Below are positions 8,623-17,288 of a stretch of DNA of 64,000 bases, piece by piece (positions within the stretch are counted from its first letter, which is position 1; each line of letters opens with the position of its first letter). Source of the DNA: Bacteroidaceae bacterium (GTDB lineage Bacteria; Bacteroidota; Bacteroidia; Bacteroidales; Bacteroidaceae); contig JAFXVN010000072.1 of assembly GCA_017524545.1 (NCBI GenBank), positions 160,401-224,400 of the forward strand, written 5' to 3'. The position numbers and the translations under genes are program-made. Under the pieces are notes generated by a model, which saw nothing but the letters and a program-made list of their open reading frames with translations, was not told the DNA's origin and ran no database searches.

Positions 8623-9606
8623 ATGAAAAAGGAATCTGTAAGCACAAAAGTCAGTGAAACCATACGACTCTATCAATGGTTCATCTCAACTATCGTGTCC
8701 CATGGTCATATCAGCTTTTCGAAACTGAATGAATTATGGGTAACAAGTCGTATGGAGGAAGGTTGTCCTCTTTCTCGCACAACATTCAACCGCTATCGCG
8801 AAGGAATAAAAGAACTGTATGGTATAGAGATATTGTGTGAAATAGGTGGCAATGACAAAAACAAGTATTACATCCGTAACAAAGCAGACCTTTACGATGA
8901 TTCGCCTTTGCTATGGTCAACAAATGCTATGGCCTTGAATGCATTGCTTTATAAGCATGATTCCATCCGAAGAAGAATATCTATAGATCAAAACTTCAAC
9001 ATGGAACATTTGGATGTTATAATGGAAGCAATAGAGAATCATCAGGTACTTCTTGCAATAACTTGGGATTATAAGAAAAGAAAGCACATGTCTGTACGCA
9101 TCAACCCTTATGGCCTTGTCCTTAGACAAAATCAATGGTTCATCATTAGTATTACTGAGGGCGACTACCCTTCAACATGTGTTGAAATGCTTAGCATGGA
9201 AGGGGAACCTGCTTATCAGTATTACATGGTGTCAGAATTTGTACAAGTAGAGAACACAGGTGAACGCTTTGTGCAGAACAAATACTTCAAATTGCACAAA
9301 GCCATTTCTATGGCACCAGAATTGAGACATCATAAAAGAGAAGAATCAAAGAAGGAGATTGTTCTGATGGCAAACAACACTGCTCTGATGAAGATACGAT
9401 CGCAGAACAGTTTCCTTTATAATGTAGAAGAAGCTGAGAACACCGCCATGTCGAAAGTTTCACTCTATTGCTTTGGAACAGATGCTGCTGTCGACTTTAT
9501 ATTATCCCTTGGCCCAGATGTAGAGATTGTTGGTCCAAATGACATACGAGATATTGTGGTTAGCAAACTAATGTCTATGTGTCATGATTACTTTGAAGTG
9601 ATATAA
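8623..9606 (+). CDS. WYL domain transcriptional regulator
   Basis: A 327-residue protein with an N-terminal HTH region (about 10-75, including LSRTTFNRYREGIKELYG) and a WYL domain (about 135-205) with AITWDYKKRKHMSVRINPYG and LVLRQNQWFIIS, followed by a WCX-like C-terminal extension (about 245-325). WYL proteins bind ligands or single-stranded nucleic acid and often control defence or mobile-element genes. It is transcribed away from the HTH/membrane/sigma operon, which it may control. The promoter box lies at 8589-8596. Confidence 0.88.
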   Translation: MKKESVSTKVSETIRLYQWFISTIVSHGHISFSKLNELWVTSRMEEGCPLSRTTFNRYREGIKELYGIEILCEIGGNDKNKYYIRNKADLYDDSPLLWSTNAMALNALLYKHDSIRRRISIDQNFNMEHLDVIMEAIENHQVLLAITWDYKKRKHMSVRINPYGLVLRQNQWFIISITEGDYPSTCVEMLSMEGEPAYQYYMVSEFVQVENTGERFVQNKYFKLHKAISMAPELRHHKREESKKEIVLMANNTALMKIRSQNSFLYNVEEAENTAMSKVSLYCFGTDAAVDFILSLGPDVEIVGPNDIRDIVVSKLMSMCHDYFEVI

Positions 9607-9761
9607 ACCGTACCATTAACGTAATAAGAATTATTATTAATTTATATCGAGCTGTTGTCTTTGTAAGTGTTGATGACGACAACAATTTTTCCTTTAGAAC
9701 TCCACAACTACCTTTGTTAAAAAACATTTATCGTGCAATAATGTTAATTAATCGTTAAAAC

Positions 9762-9803
9762 ACGAACAATATTTGGTAGTTCGAAATAATGTTCGTAACT
9801 TTG
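9762..9803 (+). promoter_or_regulatory. arsR promoter with ArsR operator-like inverted repeat
   Basis: A TTTG -33 box (9772-9775) and a TAACTTTG -7 box (9796-9803) are 20 bp apart, as in the Bacteroidota consensus. Both elements lie within or at the edge of a perfect 7-bp inverted repeat, ACGAACA (9762-9768) and TGTTCGT (9790-9796), suited to repression by ArsR. Confidence 0.65.
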
Positions 9804-9831
9804 CGACCAGAAAATCAAGCAAACGCTTATT

Positions 9832-10161
9832 ATGGCAGAAAAGAAATATTGTATAAAGACAGAAACATTGGCGGGATTTGCAAAGGCCCTGGGACATCCG
9901 GCTCGCATTGCCATCATGAAGTTTCTGGCAAAGCAAGACACCTGTTACTTCGGTGACATTCATGAGGAGTTGCCTATTGCCAAGGCTACTGTAAGTCAGC
10001 ATCTGTCGGCTTTGAAGGAAGCTGGATTGATTCAGGGGGAGATTGAGACACCTAAAGTGAGATACTGCATCAATCGTGAGAACTGGCAGTATGCTCAGCA
10101 GCTGTTCTCGGAGTTCTGGAGCATGGAACTATGCGAGAAGAAAGAGGAGTGCTGCAAGTAA
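9832..10161 (+). CDS. arsR: ArsR family metalloregulator
   Basis: A 109-residue winged-helix repressor: [19 protein letters not shown], the recognition helix [17 protein letters not shown] and a wing before VRYCIN. It lacks the classic ELCVCDL metal-site motif but has C38 in QDTCYFGD and a cysteine-rich tail (C101, C107, C108) that could form the arsenite site. It opens the arsenic operon and has an operator-like repeat in its promoter. Derepression by As(III) is the expected mode. A terminator hairpin follows directly. Confidence 0.92.
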   Translation: MAEKKYCIKTETLAGFAKALGHPARIAIMKFLAKQDTCYFGDIHEELPIAKATVSQHLSALKEAGLIQGEIETPKVRYCINRENWQYAQQLFSEFWSMELCEKKEECCK

Positions 10162-10199
10162 TTCTTCTTACGCTCTAATCCTCTCTTTGATATAATTGT

Positions 10200-10229
10200 A
10201 CCCTCGTGGCAGGCTTCGAGGGTTTTCTT
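10200..10229 (+). terminator. Intrinsic terminator between arsR and the rest of the ars operon
   Basis: ACCCTCG (10200-10206) pairs with CGAGGGT (10217-10223), followed by a T-rich run. It would end most transcripts after arsR, so downstream genes rely on read-through or on a second promoter in 10230-10281. Confidence 0.7.
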
Positions 10230-10281
10230 TAAATTAACACGTTCGTTGTTTTGCGAATTGTAAACATTAAACAATATAAGT

Positions 10282-10512
10282 ATGAAACAGATTAAAGTAT
10301 TGGTAAGCTCTTGTGCTTGCAACCAGAAGTATTTCGCTCTCGTAGAGACGGTAGTGAAGAACAACCAGATTGATGCCACCGTGGAGAAGGTGGATGACAT
10401 CATGGAGGTAATGCAGTACAACGTGATGTCGCTCCCTGCATTGGTGGTTGATGGTCAGGTTGTGGCTCGTGGTCAGAAGATCGAGAAGGAACTGCTGGAG
10501 ATTTTGAAGTAA
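10282..10512 (+). CDS. Small thioredoxin-like redox protein
   Basis: A 76-residue glutaredoxin/thioredoxin-fold protein of the small redox-active disulfide family: KVLVSSCACNQKY with C11 and C13 (a CxC variant of CxxC), a DIMEVMQYNVMSLPALVVDG segment with the cis-proline, and a C-terminal helix. It lies in the arsenic operon with a lipoprotein thioredoxin and a CcdA-like permease, suggesting electron transfer for arsenate or organoarsenical handling. Confidence 0.85.
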   Translation: MKQIKVLVSSCACNQKYFALVETVVKNNQIDATVEKVDDIMEVMQYNVMSLPALVVDGQVVARGQKIEKELLEILK

Positions 10513-10538
10513 TTCCCTAACCACAAATGCTCAGGAAT

Positions 10539-10976
10539 ATGAAAAAGTCCATTATCATCCTCATGGCAGCGATTCTTTCTACTGCCACAATCAGCGCTTG
10601 CACGGGTAATAATGCGCCCGAAACAAAAACCGAAACCGTTGCCTCGAAAGAAAGTTCGCCAGTTGAGATCATCTACTTCCATGGCAAACAGCGTTGCAAG
10701 ACTTGCGTTGCCATTGAGCAGGAAACAAAGGCGCTCGTTGAGGGCGAACTTGCACAACAGGTAAAGGATGGCAAGGTGAAGTTCCGCATCGTTGACATTT
10801 CCACCGAAGAAGGCAAGAAGTTGGCTGCGAAATACAAGGTGACGTTCTCGTCGCTCTTCGTAGTATCATCCAAAGGTGCAGAAGACCTCACTCGTTTTGC
10901 TTTCGCTAATGCGAGAAGTAATCCGAAAGAGTTCCGCAAGGAGTTGAAGAACAAGGTAGTGAAAGCAATAGAATAG
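10539..10976 (+). CDS. Thioredoxin-like lipoprotein (sometimes named nitrophorin-type)
   Basis: MKKSIIILMAAILSTATISAC is a lipoprotein signal with the lipid-bearing Cys at residue 21. The mature part is thioredoxin-like with a CKTC active site (C53, C56) after VEIIYFHG, and VTFSSLFVV in place of the usual cis-Pro strand. It is likely anchored in the periplasm. An ATG 12 bp earlier (10527) is possible, but the chosen start gives a standard signal peptide. It ends 3 bp before the CcdA-like permease and probably exchanges electrons with it. Confidence 0.82.
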   Translation: MKKSIIILMAAILSTATISACTGNNAPETKTETVASKESSPVEIIYFHGKQRCKTCVAIEQETKALVEGELAQQVKDGKVKFRIVDISTEEGKKLAAKYKVTFSSLFVVSSKGAEDLTRFAFANARSNPKEFRKELKNKVVKAIE

Positions 10977-10979
10977 CGT

Positions 10980-11723
10980 ATGATGGATTTTCTCAACCAA
11001 CTTCTGGATAATAGCCAGATACCAGTAATCACGGCATTTCTTCTTGGTTTGCTAACGGCTGTAAGTCCTTGTCCGTTAGCAACGAACGTAACGGCAGTCG
11101 CCTATATTGCACGCAACTGTATGGAGGAAAACGAGGACAAAGGCAACGCCAAGCGCAAGGTGCTGTGGAGCGGCATACTCTACACCCTCGGTCGCACGCT
11201 GGCTTACACACTCCTTGGCGCACTCCTTATTTATATTATTAGGCGTGGTGCCGACACGTTCGGACTTCAAAAGTTCATCAGCGAATGGGGCGAACTCATC
11301 CTTGGTCCTGCGCTCATCGTCATCGGCTTGTTTATGCTCTTTGGCGACAAGTTGCATTTGCCGAAGTTTAGCCTCACCCCCAGCCCCTCTCCAAATGGCG
11401 AGGGGAGTTATAAAGGCAATATGGGAGCGTTGCTTCTCGGCATCCTCTTCGCCATGGCATTCTGTCCATCCAGCGGTTTGCTCTATTTCGGTATGCTGAT
11501 ACCCATGTCAGCCGAAGCTACGGCTGGCTATTTGCTGCCCCTCGTCTTCGCCATTGCTACGGCTCTGCCTGTCCTCGTGGTTGCTTGGGTACTTGCCTAT
11601 AGTATGCAGTCGATGGGCAAAGTGATGGGCAAGATAGCTGCATTCCAAAGATGGCTCAACCGCCTCGTTGCCCTTCTCTTCATCGGAGTCGGCATTTATT
11701 ATTCAATCACAATGTTCACGTAA
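10980..11723 (+). CDS. CcdA/DsbD-like permease, ArsG-type
   Basis: A 247-residue polytopic protein with about six membrane segments and the CcdA/DsbD-type cysteine motifs SPCPLAT (near residue 30) and FCPSSGLLYFG (near residue 160). In Bacteroidota ars operons such proteins are annotated as ArsG-family permeases; electron transfer across the membrane is the alternative role. A loop (about residues 131-145) carries LTPSPSPNGEGS, encoded by a palindromic dispersed repeat inserted in frame. The second ATG codon may be the true start. Confidence 0.8.
   Translation: MMDFLNQLLDNSQIPVITAFLLGLLTAVSPCPLATNVTAVAYIARNCMEENEDKGNAKRKVLWSGILYTLGRTLAYTLLGALLIYIIRRGADTFGLQKFISEWGELILGPALIVIGLFMLFGDKLHLPKFSLTPSPSPNGEGSYKGNMGALLLGILFAMAFCPSSGLLYFGMLIPMSAEATAGYLLPLVFAIATALPVLVVAWVLAYSMQSMGKVMGKIAAFQRWLNRLVALLFIGVGIYYSITMFT
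11372..11406. repeat. CCCCTCTCC-type palindromic repeat inside a coding sequence
   Basis: GCCCCTCTCC and GGCGAGGGGAG form an imperfect hairpin of the same class as the intergenic copy at 47007-47039. Here it is translated in frame. Confidence 0.7.
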
Positions 11724-11730
11724 ATAAACC

Positions 11731-12765
11731 ATGGAAAAAGGAATCGGATTCTTTGAGCGCTATCTTACGATATGGGTAGCACTCTGCATAGTATTAGGTT
11801 TGCTTATTGGTCAGAATCTCCCTGCCTTGCCCCGAACACTCAGCCAATGGGAATATGCCAATGTCAGCATCCCGATGTCAGTACTCATTTGGCTGATGAT
11901 CTGGCCAATGATGATGAAGATTGACTTCCGTAGCGTGCTGAATGTCGGACGTAATCCCAAAGGAATCGTCATCACCTGCGTTACGAACTGGATTATCAAG
12001 CCATTCAGTATGTTCTTGATAGCCAAATTCTTCTTGTGCGTTGTTTTCGGACGATTCATCCCAGCATATTTGGCAAACGACTATCTGGCAGGTGCTGTTT
12101 TGCTTGGGGCTGCCCCATGCACCGCAATGGTGTTTGTGTGGAGTCACCTGACCAAAGGTGATGCGGCTTATACGTTGGTGCAGGTAGCCATCAACGACCT
12201 GATCATACTGGTAGCTTTTGCACCTATCGTAGGATTTCTCCTCGAAGTGGGAGGCGTAAGCATACCTTGGGACACTCTGTTGCTTTCTGTCGTTCTATTT
12301 GTCGTGATACCACTTGTTGCAGGTGTCATCACACGTTATATGGTAATCAAGAAACGAGGAAAGGAGTATTTTGAGAACGTCTTCATAGGGAAGTTCAACA
12401 GCATTACCACCATTGGTCTTCTGCTCACGCTTATCATTCTATTCTCGTTCCAGGGCGATGTCATTCTGGAGAATCCCTTCCACATCTTCCTGATTGCCAT
12501 ACCATTGACAATACAGACGTTCCTTATCTTCTTCATTGCCTACCGATGGGCAAAGGCATGGAAACTGCCACATAGAATAGCCTCTCCGGCAGGAATGATC
12601 GGAGCCAGCAATTTCTTTGAACTGGCTGTTGCCGTAGCCATTTCACTCTTTGGCTTGCACTCAGGAGCATCGCTTGCTACAGTGGTTGGCGTGCTGGTAG
12701 AAGTACCTGTTATGCTGACACTTGTGAGAATTTCAAATAAGACAAAACATCTGTTCAACGATTAA
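11731..12765 (+). CDS. arsB: ACR3 family arsenite efflux transporter
   Basis: A 344-residue, ten-segment transporter of the bile/arsenite/riboflavin superfamily. It has the ACR3 signature GAAPCTAMVFVWSHLTKGD with the essential Cys (C130) and a conserved late Glu in VLVEVPVML. It extrudes As(III) produced by ArsC. It begins 7 bp after the ArsG-like gene and is followed 4 bp later by arsC, so one operon. The gene is named acr3 or arsB in different genomes. Confidence 0.95.
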   Translation: MEKGIGFFERYLTIWVALCIVLGLLIGQNLPALPRTLSQWEYANVSIPMSVLIWLMIWPMMMKIDFRSVLNVGRNPKGIVITCVTNWIIKPFSMFLIAKFFLCVVFGRFIPAYLANDYLAGAVLLGAAPCTAMVFVWSHLTKGDAAYTLVQVAINDLIILVAFAPIVGFLLEVGGVSIPWDTLLLSVVLFVVIPLVAGVITRYMVIKKRGKEYFENVFIGKFNSITTIGLLLTLIILFSFQGDVILENPFHIFLIAIPLTIQTFLIFFIAYRWAKAWKLPHRIASPAGMIGASNFFELAVAVAISLFGLHSGASLATVVGVLVEVPVMLTLVRISNKTKHLFND

Positions 12766-12769
12766 GTTT

Positions 12770-13213
12770 ATGGCACGCATATTAGTTCTTTGTACCGGCA
12801 ACCGTTGTCGAAGCCAGATGGCACAAGGCATTCTGCAAAGTATTGACCCTGGGCTCGAAGTCCATTCTGCTGGCATTCATCCTGCTGCAGAGGTTCACCC
12901 TCTTGGCATCAAGGTGATGGCTGAGATTGGTATCGACATCAGCAATCACTACCCGAAGCATATCGACCAACACCTTGGCGAATCGTGGGATTACGTCATT
13001 ACCGTTTGTGGTGGAGCCAACGAATCCTGTCCTGTCTTCATCGGGAAAGTAGGCAAGCGTCTTCACATTGGCTTTGATGATCCAGATGCTTTTAAGGGCA
13101 CGGAAGAAGAGATACTGCCTGAGTTTCGCAGAGTTCGTGATGAAATAATGGCAAAGATGCAAGATTTCTATTTGTCTGAGAGAATAGGCATCAAGATAGA
13201 ATGCTGTTCATAA
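12770..13213 (+). CDS. arsC: Arsenate reductase, thioredoxin-coupled LMW-PTPase type
   Basis: A 147-residue low-molecular-weight phosphatase fold with the P-loop CTGNRCRS (C8-S15) and two further cysteines, C80 and C87, in ITVCGGANESCP. This C8/C80/C87 triad matches the spacing of the pI258-type ArsC relay, which is recharged by thioredoxin. Two thioredoxin-like proteins are encoded just upstream. It reduces As(V) to As(III) for export by ACR3. Confidence 0.95.
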   Translation: MARILVLCTGNRCRSQMAQGILQSIDPGLEVHSAGIHPAAEVHPLGIKVMAEIGIDISNHYPKHIDQHLGESWDYVITVCGGANESCPVFIGKVGKRLHIGFDDPDAFKGTEEEILPEFRRVRDEIMAKMQDFYLSERIGIKIECCS

Positions 13214-13231
13214 ACCTTATAACCTCAAAAA

Positions 13232-14200
13232 ATGATACAACAATTTGCAGATTGGCTGATCTATGACCTTTTCGGCATAGACTCCACTACACGCTTGGGC
13301 GAAGCTCTCAACTTCTTCGTCTATGACTCCCTGAAGATCATTCTGCTGCTCTTCCTCATCAGCACGGTGATGGGCGTGGTCAATGCCTATTTCCCTGTGG
13401 AGCGACTACGCAACTTCCTCAATTCACGCAAACTATATGGTATGCAATACCTGCTGGCATCGGTCTTTGGAGCCGTAACGCCCTTCTGCTCATGCTCCTC
13501 AATACCGCTGTTCATCGGTTTCGTTAAAGGTGGCATACCATTGGGCGTGACCTTCTCGTTCCTCATCACTTCACCTCTGGTCAATGAGGTGGCAGTAGCG
13601 ATGTTCGCCGGAACATTCGGCTGGAAGGTGACTGCCATTTACGTCATCAGCGGCATACTGCTTGGCACAATCGGCGGCTTCATCCTGGGCAAGATGAAGT
13701 TGGAGAAGCATCTGAGTCCTTGGGTGTTGCAAATCCAGCGGATGGCAAGTGGAGCACAAGAGGAACTGACCACCGAACGCATCACACTCATTCGACGAAT
13801 GCCGCAGATTATAAAGGAAGCCATCGGCATCATCCGTGGCGTAATCCTCTACGTCATCATCGGCATCGCCATCGGAGCCACAATGCACGGCTATGTGCCA
13901 GAAGGATTCTTCGAGGAGTATCTGAGTGGCGAACACTGGTATGCCGTACCATTGGCGGTTATCCTTGCCGTACCAATGTATGCCAATGCAGCCGGCATTG
14001 TCCCTGTTGTAGAGGTCTTTGTAGCCAAAGGCGTAAGCCTCGGTACTGCCCTTGCCTTCATGATGTCGGTAGTAGGTCTCTCATTGCCCGAAGCCACCAT
14101 GCTAAAGAAAGTCATGAACATGCGTCTCATCGGCATCTTTTTCGGCACGGTTGCCCTCGCCATCATCCTGCTCGGTTGGCTGTTCAATGCCGTGTTGTAA
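13232..14200 (+). CDS. ArsP/YraQ-type permease, copy 1
   Basis: A 322-residue membrane protein of the PF03773 permease family, with the signature FCSCSSIPLFIGF, then GVTFSFLITSPLVNEVA, and a second-half repeat YANAAGIVPVVE. Relatives export trivalent organoarsenicals (ArsP) or other thiophilic compounds. It is the last gene of the ars operon (18 bp after arsC). A paralog with most residues identical lies at 17289-18257. Confidence 0.88.
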   Translation: MIQQFADWLIYDLFGIDSTTRLGEALNFFVYDSLKIILLLFLISTVMGVVNAYFPVERLRNFLNSRKLYGMQYLLASVFGAVTPFCSCSSIPLFIGFVKGGIPLGVTFSFLITSPLVNEVAVAMFAGTFGWKVTAIYVISGILLGTIGGFILGKMKLEKHLSPWVLQIQRMASGAQEELTTERITLIRRMPQIIKEAIGIIRGVILYVIIGIAIGATMHGYVPEGFFEEYLSGEHWYAVPLAVILAVPMYANAAGIVPVVEVFVAKGVSLGTALAFMMSVVGLSLPEATMLKKVMNMRLIGIFFGTVALAIILLGWLFNAVL

Positions 14201-14258
14201 ACCACACACATCCAACCATCTCTATTCAATCATCATCAATAATTAAGGACACAATTTA

Positions 14259-16445
14259 ATGAGACATTTTATAATACTAATATTCTTATGGATAATATCT
14301 CTGTCACAGACAGCAGCCGCGCTTAACACATTTAAGGCAAAAATCATAGACGGAGACAGCGGCGAACCGCTAATAGGAGCGTCCGCAACTGTGGAGGGGA
14401 CACAACTGGGAAATGTAGCCGACAAGGACGGTTTCGTGGAAATCACAGGTATCCCCGATGGTCCACAAACCATCAGGTTCAGCTATCTTGGATATGAGAC
14501 AGAGGAAAAGAGTTATGTGTTTCCTTTGTCTGATGGCGAACCCTATGTAACAATTACACTTGAAGAGGGCGAAGACAACGAGCTGGAAGGGGTTGTTATC
14601 TCTGCAACCCGAGGCACCCGCACTTTCAGGGATATTCCGACGCGTGTGGAATTTATCGGTTCAGAGGAACTTGAAGAGAAAAATGTCATGAAGCCCGGTG
14701 ATATAAGAATGCTGCTCAGCGAAAGCACTGGCATACAGACACAGCAGACTTCGGCCATCTCCGGCAACGCCATGATAAAAATACAGGGTCTTGACGGTAA
14801 ATACACCCAAATTCTCCGTGACGGTTTTCCCGTTTTTTCCGGAGCTGCTGCCGGTCTCGGAATGTTACAGACTCCGCCCCTTGACCTGAGACAGGTCGAG
14901 ATTATAAAAGGATCCTCAAGTACCCTCTATGGCGGTGGCGCCATCGCAGGTCTTGTCAATCTTGTAACCAAGACCCCCACAGAAAAGCGTGATTTTCAGA
15001 TACAGCTTAACGGGACAACCGCAAAAGGGCTGGATGTCAACACTTTCTTCGGACAGCGTTTTGGCAAAGTCGGCACCACTGTCTTCGCATCCTACAATCG
15101 GAACTGGGCTTATGATCCCTCGCATGTGGGATTCACTGCCATACCTCAATTTGATAGGTTTACTGTAAATCCCACTCTTTTCCTGTACTTTACAGAGAGC
15201 ACCAACCTTAATATAGGGCTGGAGTCAATGGTCGAGAACCGTCTTGGAGGCGATATGGAATACATACGCCACGGATATTCAGAGGAACATCCATATTTTG
15301 AGCGGAACAAATCACAGCGTTATTCCTCGCGAATCTCATTCAAGCACAGATTTGATGATCAGAGCAGCCTTAACGTAAAGAACAGCGCGACACTCTACAA
15401 ACGAGACATCACCATTCCTACATATAATTTTAATGGAGACCAGTGGTCAACATTCAGTGAAATCTCATACGTTAATTCGGGAGAAATCTCTGAATGGATT
15501 GTCGGTGGTAATGTATGGACCGAACGGTTCAACGAAAAGAGAATCACAAACAATCTTGACCGAGACTATTCACTCGACACCTATGGCATATTTGTGAACA
15601 ACACCACAAACGTATCTGACCGGGTGATCCTTGAAGCCGGACTCCGTGGCGATTATGTCAAAGACTATGGATTTATAGTTCTTCCACGCATATCGGCACT
15701 TTTCAAACTGTCGGACAAATTCTCGACCCGTATTGGTGGAGGATTCGGCTATAAGCCACCCACAATATTCTCTGAGGAAAGCGAACGTCTTCAATTCGCA
15801 AACATTCTCCCTGTGGACAAAGATGTCAATAGCATAGAGCGAAGCTATGGGGCTCAGGCCGATGTGAATTACCGCACAAGCATCGCGGACGGCAGAGTCA
15901 TTTTCACAGCTAACCAGCTCTTCTTCTTCACTTATCTGAGACACCCGCTTGAACTGAGACCCCTGCACAACGGGCTTTACCAGTTCTTCAATATCAACGG
16001 AAACATGCGCAGCCTTGGCGCAGAGACAAATCTGAAAGTCAAGTATTCAGACTTCAGCCTGTTTCTCGGGTATACATTCAACCATGCCCGTGTAAGAGAG
16101 GACGGTCACACCTACGATAAGACGCTGACGCCTAAACACCGTCTCAATTCAGTGCTTATGTATGAGGTTGAGGATTCATGGCGTATAGGCTACGAACTTT
16201 ACTATACCAGCCGTCAGCGACTCACCGATGGAATGTATGGCAAAGGATATGTGACAATGGGCCTTATGGTACAGAAAATTTGGGAGAAATTCTCAGTGTA
16301 TGCAAACTTTGAGAACTTCACCGACCGCCGCCAGACAAGATTTGACACCATCTATACCGGCAGCGTCACAAATCCCGTTTTCCGTGATATTTATGCACCT
16401 CTCGAAGGATTCGTGGCTAATTTTGGTGTGATTATCAAAATTTGA
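14259..16445 (+). CDS. TonB-dependent receptor with carboxypeptidase-regulatory-like domain
   Basis: A 728-residue outer-membrane receptor. A signal peptide (about 1-22) is followed by a carboxypeptidase-regulatory-like beta domain (about 23-105, with GEPLIGASATVEGT), a plug (about 120-235, with IKGSSSTLYGGGAIAGLVNLVTK) and a 22-strand-type barrel ending FGVIIKI. No SusD partner follows, which argues against a glycan SusC and for a metal-chelate or cofactor substrate. It lies between the two permease copies, convergent with a CDF transporter, within metal-resistance cargo. Confidence 0.9.
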   Translation: MRHFIILIFLWIISLSQTAAALNTFKAKIIDGDSGEPLIGASATVEGTQLGNVADKDGFVEITGIPDGPQTIRFSYLGYETEEKSYVFPLSDGEPYVTITLEEGEDNELEGVVISATRGTRTFRDIPTRVEFIGSEELEEKNVMKPGDIRMLLSESTGIQTQQTSAISGNAMIKIQGLDGKYTQILRDGFPVFSGAAAGLGMLQTPPLDLRQVEIIKGSSSTLYGGGAIAGLVNLVTKTPTEKRDFQIQLNGTTAKGLDVNTFFGQRFGKVGTTVFASYNRNWAYDPSHVGFTAIPQFDRFTVNPTLFLYFTESTNLNIGLESMVENRLGGDMEYIRHGYSEEHPYFERNKSQRYSSRISFKHRFDDQSSLNVKNSATLYKRDITIPTYNFNGDQWSTFSEISYVNSGEISEWIVGGNVWTERFNEKRITNNLDRDYSLDTYGIFVNNTTNVSDRVILEAGLRGDYVKDYGFIVLPRISALFKLSDKFSTRIGGGFGYKPPTIFSEESERLQFANILPVDKDVNSIERSYGAQADVNYRTSIADGRVIFTANQLFFFTYLRHPLELRPLHNGLYQFFNINGNMRSLGAETNLKVKYSDFSLFLGYTFNHARVREDGHTYDKTLTPKHRLNSVLMYEVEDSWRIGYELYYTSRQRLTDGMYGKGYVTMGLMVQKIWEKFSVYANFENFTDRRQTRFDTIYTGSVTNPVFRDIYAPLEGFVANFGVIIKI

Positions 16446-16486
16446 TTAGTGATGTGATAACGTGGACACATCATATTGTTAGGACA

Positions 16487-16526
16487 AGACAGCGATATGC
16501 CTAAAGAACATGGCATATCGCTGTCT
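16487..16526. terminator. Bidirectional terminator between TonB receptor and CDF gene
   Basis: AGACAGCGATATGCC (16487-16501) pairs perfectly with 16512-16526 around a 10-nt loop. It lies between two convergent genes. Confidence 0.75.
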
Positions 16527-16626
16527 CGTGTTTATATACAGTATTCTCTTCGTCATTACGGCAGACTGGCAAGACCGCAATTGAAGGTGTATGGAATACC
16601 TCTTTTTAAGTTTTGTATACTGTAAT

Positions 16627-17229
16627 CTATTTTGAAAGTTTCAGAATCCTTAACGCACCTGAAATTACGATGCAGAATATTATAAGACCTACTACAAGAT
16701 CGGGGATGCCACTGCCAATAAAATGCACCATCAGAGCGGCTGCTATCACACCCAGGTTTATGATTACATCGTTTGCTGAGAAGATGACGCTTGCCTTCAT
16801 ATGGGCATCTATGCTGTGTGAACGTTGCAGCAGCCAAAGGCACAAGGCATTTGCAATAAGTGCGGCTCCCGAAACGGATATCATTACAATATAATGAGGC
16901 ATTTCCTCCATGCCAAGGAAACGCCTCAGCACTTCCCACAGGCCAATAACCGCAAGTGTTAGCTGGATGATTCCACACCACATAGCCACGCGCTTTTTTC
17001 TGCGCACAGTGGCACCTACAACCGCAAGGCTCATGCCGTAGACCAATGCATCAGCCAGCATGTCAAGACCGTCTGCAACGAGTCCCATAGAGTCGGCGAT
17101 ATAACCGAACACCGTCTCAAGTACAAAGAAAACAGCATTGATTACCAACACCTGTATCAGAATTTTCCTTTGCGTCTTATCTTCTTCTGTATCAGTCTTG
17201 ACATCGTCGTCGATAGTTTCTTCCGACAA
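16627..17229 (-). CDS. Cation diffusion facilitator, transmembrane domain only
   Basis: A 200-residue CDF-family protein with six predicted membrane segments. The two metal-site segments are visible: ADGLDMLADAL (a DxxxD site in TM2) and FSANDVIINLG (TM5). It lacks the cytoplasmic C-terminal domain of ordinary CDF exporters (about 300 aa). The acidic N-terminus is hydrophilic. Likely exports Zn, Co or Cd; substrate not determinable. It is divergent from permease copy 2 with only 59 bp between starts. Confidence 0.82.
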   Translation of the reverse strand: MSEETIDDDVKTDTEEDKTQRKILIQVLVINAVFFVLETVFGYIADSMGLVADGLDMLADALVYGMSLAVVGATVRRKKRVAMWCGIIQLTLAVIGLWEVLRRFLGMEEMPHYIVMISVSGAALIANALCLWLLQRSHSIDAHMKASVIFSANDVIINLGVIAAALMVHFIGSGIPDLVVGLIIFCIVISGALRILKLSK

Positions 17230-17288
17230 TAGATGCGTACCTAAATTGAGTGACTCAAGCGTGGGAGTAATCTCAGTCGCATAGCATT

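Noticed and set aside
10539-10976. Nitrophorin as the function of the lipoprotein
   Set aside because: The name is used for this family in some annotations, but the sequence shows a bacterial thioredoxin-like lipoprotein with CKTC and no haem-binding lipocalin features.
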